Origin: Dehalococcoidales bacterium
GTDB taxonomy: Bacteria; Chloroflexota; Dehalococcoidia; Dehalococcoidales; UBA2162
NCBI GenBank assembly: GCA_020354275.1
Contig: CP070645.1
Coordinates: forward strand, 1,300,714 to 1,308,101
DNA: 7,388 bases
Direction: 5' to 3'
Shown: one piece after another, positions 5,705 through 7,388 of the stretch
Layout: each line of letters opens with the position of its first letter
Numbering within the stretch: position 1 is the stretch's first letter
Made by a program: the position numbers and the translations under genes
Notes under the pieces: generated by a model
What the model saw: only the letters and a program-made list of their open reading frames with translations
Told to the model about the DNA's origin: nothing
Database searches by the model: none

Positions 5705-7388
5705 GTCGTTCTTCGGCTTGGGCGATTATTTCTCTAGTCTGGTCAATCATGTCAGGGCTTACTGAAACAGAGGTGATGCCCCATTCTACCAGCTTTTCCG
5801 TTACTTCGGGATAGACCGATGGCGCCTGTCCGCAGATAGAAGAGGTGACACCCATACTCTTGGCTGTTTTGATCGCTTTTTCCAACGATATCATTACAGA
5901 TTCGTCACGTTCATCAAATGTATCAGCCAGTTTGGCGCTGTCCCGGTCAATACCCAGCGTAAGTTGGGTCAGGTCATTTGAGCCGATTGATATGCCATCA
6001 ATGCCAACAGCCAGAAACTTATCGAGGAGGATAATATTGGATGGCACCTCCACCATCATCCAAATTTTAAAATCTTCGGTACGTTTCAGTCCTTCGGCTT
6101 CCATGATTTGCAATGTTTGGTTCAGCTCTTTGACCGTTCTGACGAAGGGGATCATTACCCATAGATTATTATAATTTTCTCTCACTTTCTTAATGGCGGC
6201 CAGTTCCAGCTTAAAGGTAGCAATATCGGTGATGTACCTTGAAGCCCCGCGGTAACCAAGCATGGGGTTTTCTTCAACTTCTTCATATTCCTCGCCGCCT
6301 TTAAGAGCTCGGTACTCGTTGGTCTTGAAATCGTTGGTACGGTATACCACCTGGCGGGGGTGGAAAGCTTTGGCAAACATGGTCAAACCCTCGGCGAGTT
6401 TATCGACAAACTCATCACCCCGGTTTTCTCTGATCATATGGCTGGGGTGCTCGCCAATTGCTGCCACCATAAACTCAGCTCTTAGCAACCCGATACCGTC
6501 CACGTCACGGGAGGCCACTCTGTCGACCAGTTCCGGCTGGGCTAGGTTGACCAGCAGTTTGGTTCTGGTCTTTATCTTTACTTCAGACCGTGTTTCGGTT
6601 TTATCCTCGATTTCTATCTTGCCTTCATAAACCTTTCCGTTGGTGCCGTCAACGGTTATTACCTGCCCGTCCTTCAGGATTGCCATGGACTGCCCCGTAC
6701 CGACAACGCAGGGTATGCCCAGCTCCCGGCTGACAATAGCGGCATGAGCAGTCCGACCGCCGCGGTCGGTAACGATAGCTACCGCCCGTTTCATTGCCGG
6801 GACAAAGTCAGGAGTGGTCATCTCGGCAATCAGGATGTCTCCCTCTTTGACCTTGTCTATTTCAGAGGCATCCGGTACCAGTTTGACCGGTCCGGAGGCA
6901 ATCCCCGGACTGGCCGGTGCTCCCGATAGCAATACCGGGGCGGTAATCTCGTGTTTGGTTTCAGCGGTTTGTTCCTTGATGGTGGTTACCGGCCGGGTCT
7001 GGACAATATATAGCGTGTTGTCCTCCTTGGCCCATTCGATATCCTGGGGAAACTGGTACCAGTCCTCTAGCTGTTGGCCTAATTGGGCCAGTGCGATAAT
7101 ATCATCATCGTCTATTTTCTGGTTAGTCTGCTCTTCATGGCTGAGTGGCACTTTAATATTGGCATCTTCACCCTTGCCTGAGTGGTCACGTATCATTTTC
7201 CATTCTTGCTCGGCAATCTCCTTGCTGGTGATTTCCAGCCCGTCTTTACTCACGATATAGGTGTCCGGCGTCACGTCACCGGAGACAATCATTTCACCGA
7301 GCCCGAGGACAGCTTCAATAGCAATCTTGCTTTTATCGCTGGTTACCGGTTCCAGGGTAAACATTACTCCGGAGGCTTCTGATTGCAC
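5697..7388 (-). CDS. ppsA: Phosphoenolpyruvate synthase, C-terminal part (N-terminus beyond window)
   Basis: The 563 codons visible belong to pyruvate, water dikinase, which makes PEP from pyruvate and ATP (giving AMP and phosphate) for gluconeogenesis. The frame is open through the window edge; its first codon GTG is best read as internal Val of the family's VQSEASGVMFTLEPVT stretch, so roughly the first 200 residues are missing. Residues 1-136 finish the ATP-grasp domain (GLGEMIVSGDVTPDTYIV, then DIEWA and VQTRPVTT). The phosphohistidine domain has His215 in GGRTAHAAIVSRELGIPCVVGTG. The C-terminal PEP/pyruvate TIM barrel contains GIGLLRAEFM (298-307), NPMLGYRGASRY (374-385), SIGSNDLTQLTLGIDRD (467-483) and the catalytic Cys519 in SSICGQAPS. 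The LVxxLGEP-like spacing and ICGQAPS favour PEP synthase over pyruvate phosphate dikinase. It ends in three TAA codons just ahead of dgt. Intact within the window. Confidence 0.95.
   Translation of the reverse strand: MQSEASGVMFTLEPVTSDKSKIAIEAVLGLGEMIVSGDVTPDTYIVSKDGLEITSKEIAEQEWKMIRDHSGKGEDANIKVPLSHEEQTNQKIDDDDIIALAQLGQQLEDWYQFPQDIEWAKEDNTLYIVQTRPVTTIKEQTAETKHEITAPVLLSGAPASPGIASGPVKLVPDASEIDKVKEGDILIAEMTTPDFVPAMKRAVAIVTDRGGRTAHAAIVSRELGIPCVVGTGQSMAILKDGQVITVDGTNGKVYEGKIEIEDKTETRSEVKIKTRTKLLVNLAQPELVDRVASRDVDGIGLLRAEFMVAAIGEHPSHMIRENRGDEFVDKLAEGLTMFAKAFHPRQVVYRTNDFKTNEYRALKGGEEYEEVEENPMLGYRGASRYITDIATFKLELAAIKKVRENYNNLWVMIPFVRTVKELNQTLQIMEAEGLKRTEDFKIWMMVEVPSNIILLDKFLAVGIDGISIGSNDLTQLTLGIDRDSAKLADTFDERDESVMISLEKAIKTAKSMGVTSSICGQAPSVYPEVTEKLVEWGITSVSVSPDMIDQTREIIAQAEERLK

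Noticed and set aside
5741..5746. TTGACC on the minus strand near the pps 3' end as a -35 box for dgt
   Set aside because: No -10 hexamer sits 16-18 bases downstream; the A/T-rich boxes before dgt are too far away.
6182..6376. Minus-strand open frame of 64 codons overlapping pps in another frame
   Set aside because: It lies wholly within conserved PEP synthase coding sequence, and its product has no recognisable feature.
6262..7260. Several plus-strand open frames opposite pps (6262-6630, 6814-7260 and shorter ones)
   Set aside because: All lie antisense to well-conserved PEP synthase blocks, have Ser/Leu-rich shadow-type composition and show no domain.
7386..7388. GTG at the window edge as a start codon for pps
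   Set aside because: The codon falls inside the conserved VQSEASGVMFTLEPVT stretch of the ATP-grasp domain, so it is an internal Val and the gene continues outside the window.
1..7388. A hidden defence, mobile or otherwise undescribed system
   Set aside because: Every substantial stretch is accounted for by recognisable housekeeping or metabolic genes on one strand, with only 66 intergenic bases and no repeats of note.

Overview
The window is a compact, ordinary housekeeping stretch. All six genes lie on the minus strand, so transcription runs from high to low coordinates: pps (5' end cut off by the window) > dgt > dnaG > rpoD > surE > a CaiB/BaiF-type CoA transferase (3' end cut off). Almost every base is coding. 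The only gaps are 8 bp between pps and dgt and 58 bp between surE and the CoA-transferase gene. I see no mobile element, CRISPR array, tRNA, rRNA, phage gene or degraded gene.

The core is a variant of the macromolecular-synthesis operon (primase plus primary sigma factor). A dGTP triphosphohydrolase-like gene sits where enterobacteria have rpsU. The genes are tightly coupled: dgt/dnaG and rpoD/surE share 4-base ATGA stop/start overlaps, and dnaG/rpoD overlap by 10 bases. One transcript could therefore tie nucleotide-pool control (Dgt), primer synthesis (DnaG), housekeeping transcription (RpoD) and nucleotide monophosphate turnover (SurE). Phosphoenolpyruvate synthase upstream is a gluconeogenic enzyme with no obvious mechanistic link. 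The CoA transferase downstream has its own Shine-Dalgarno sequence and looks like a separate metabolic gene.

The organism is most likely an uncultured member of the Chloroflexota, perhaps a Dehalococcoidia relative. This rests on the gene order, the CFGAC-type primase zinc motif, the sigma factor with a long spacer between regions 1.2 and 2, and the two-part family III CoA transferase. It is a judgement from remembered family features, not a search result.

I found no convincing undescribed system. The points most worth a second look are the CoA transferase that appears to begin in the middle of its fold with Glu at the expected catalytic Asp position, the C-x3-C spacing in the primase zinc site, the large RpoD spacer, and the triple TAA with a -10-like box in front of dgt, which has no Shine-Dalgarno sequence.
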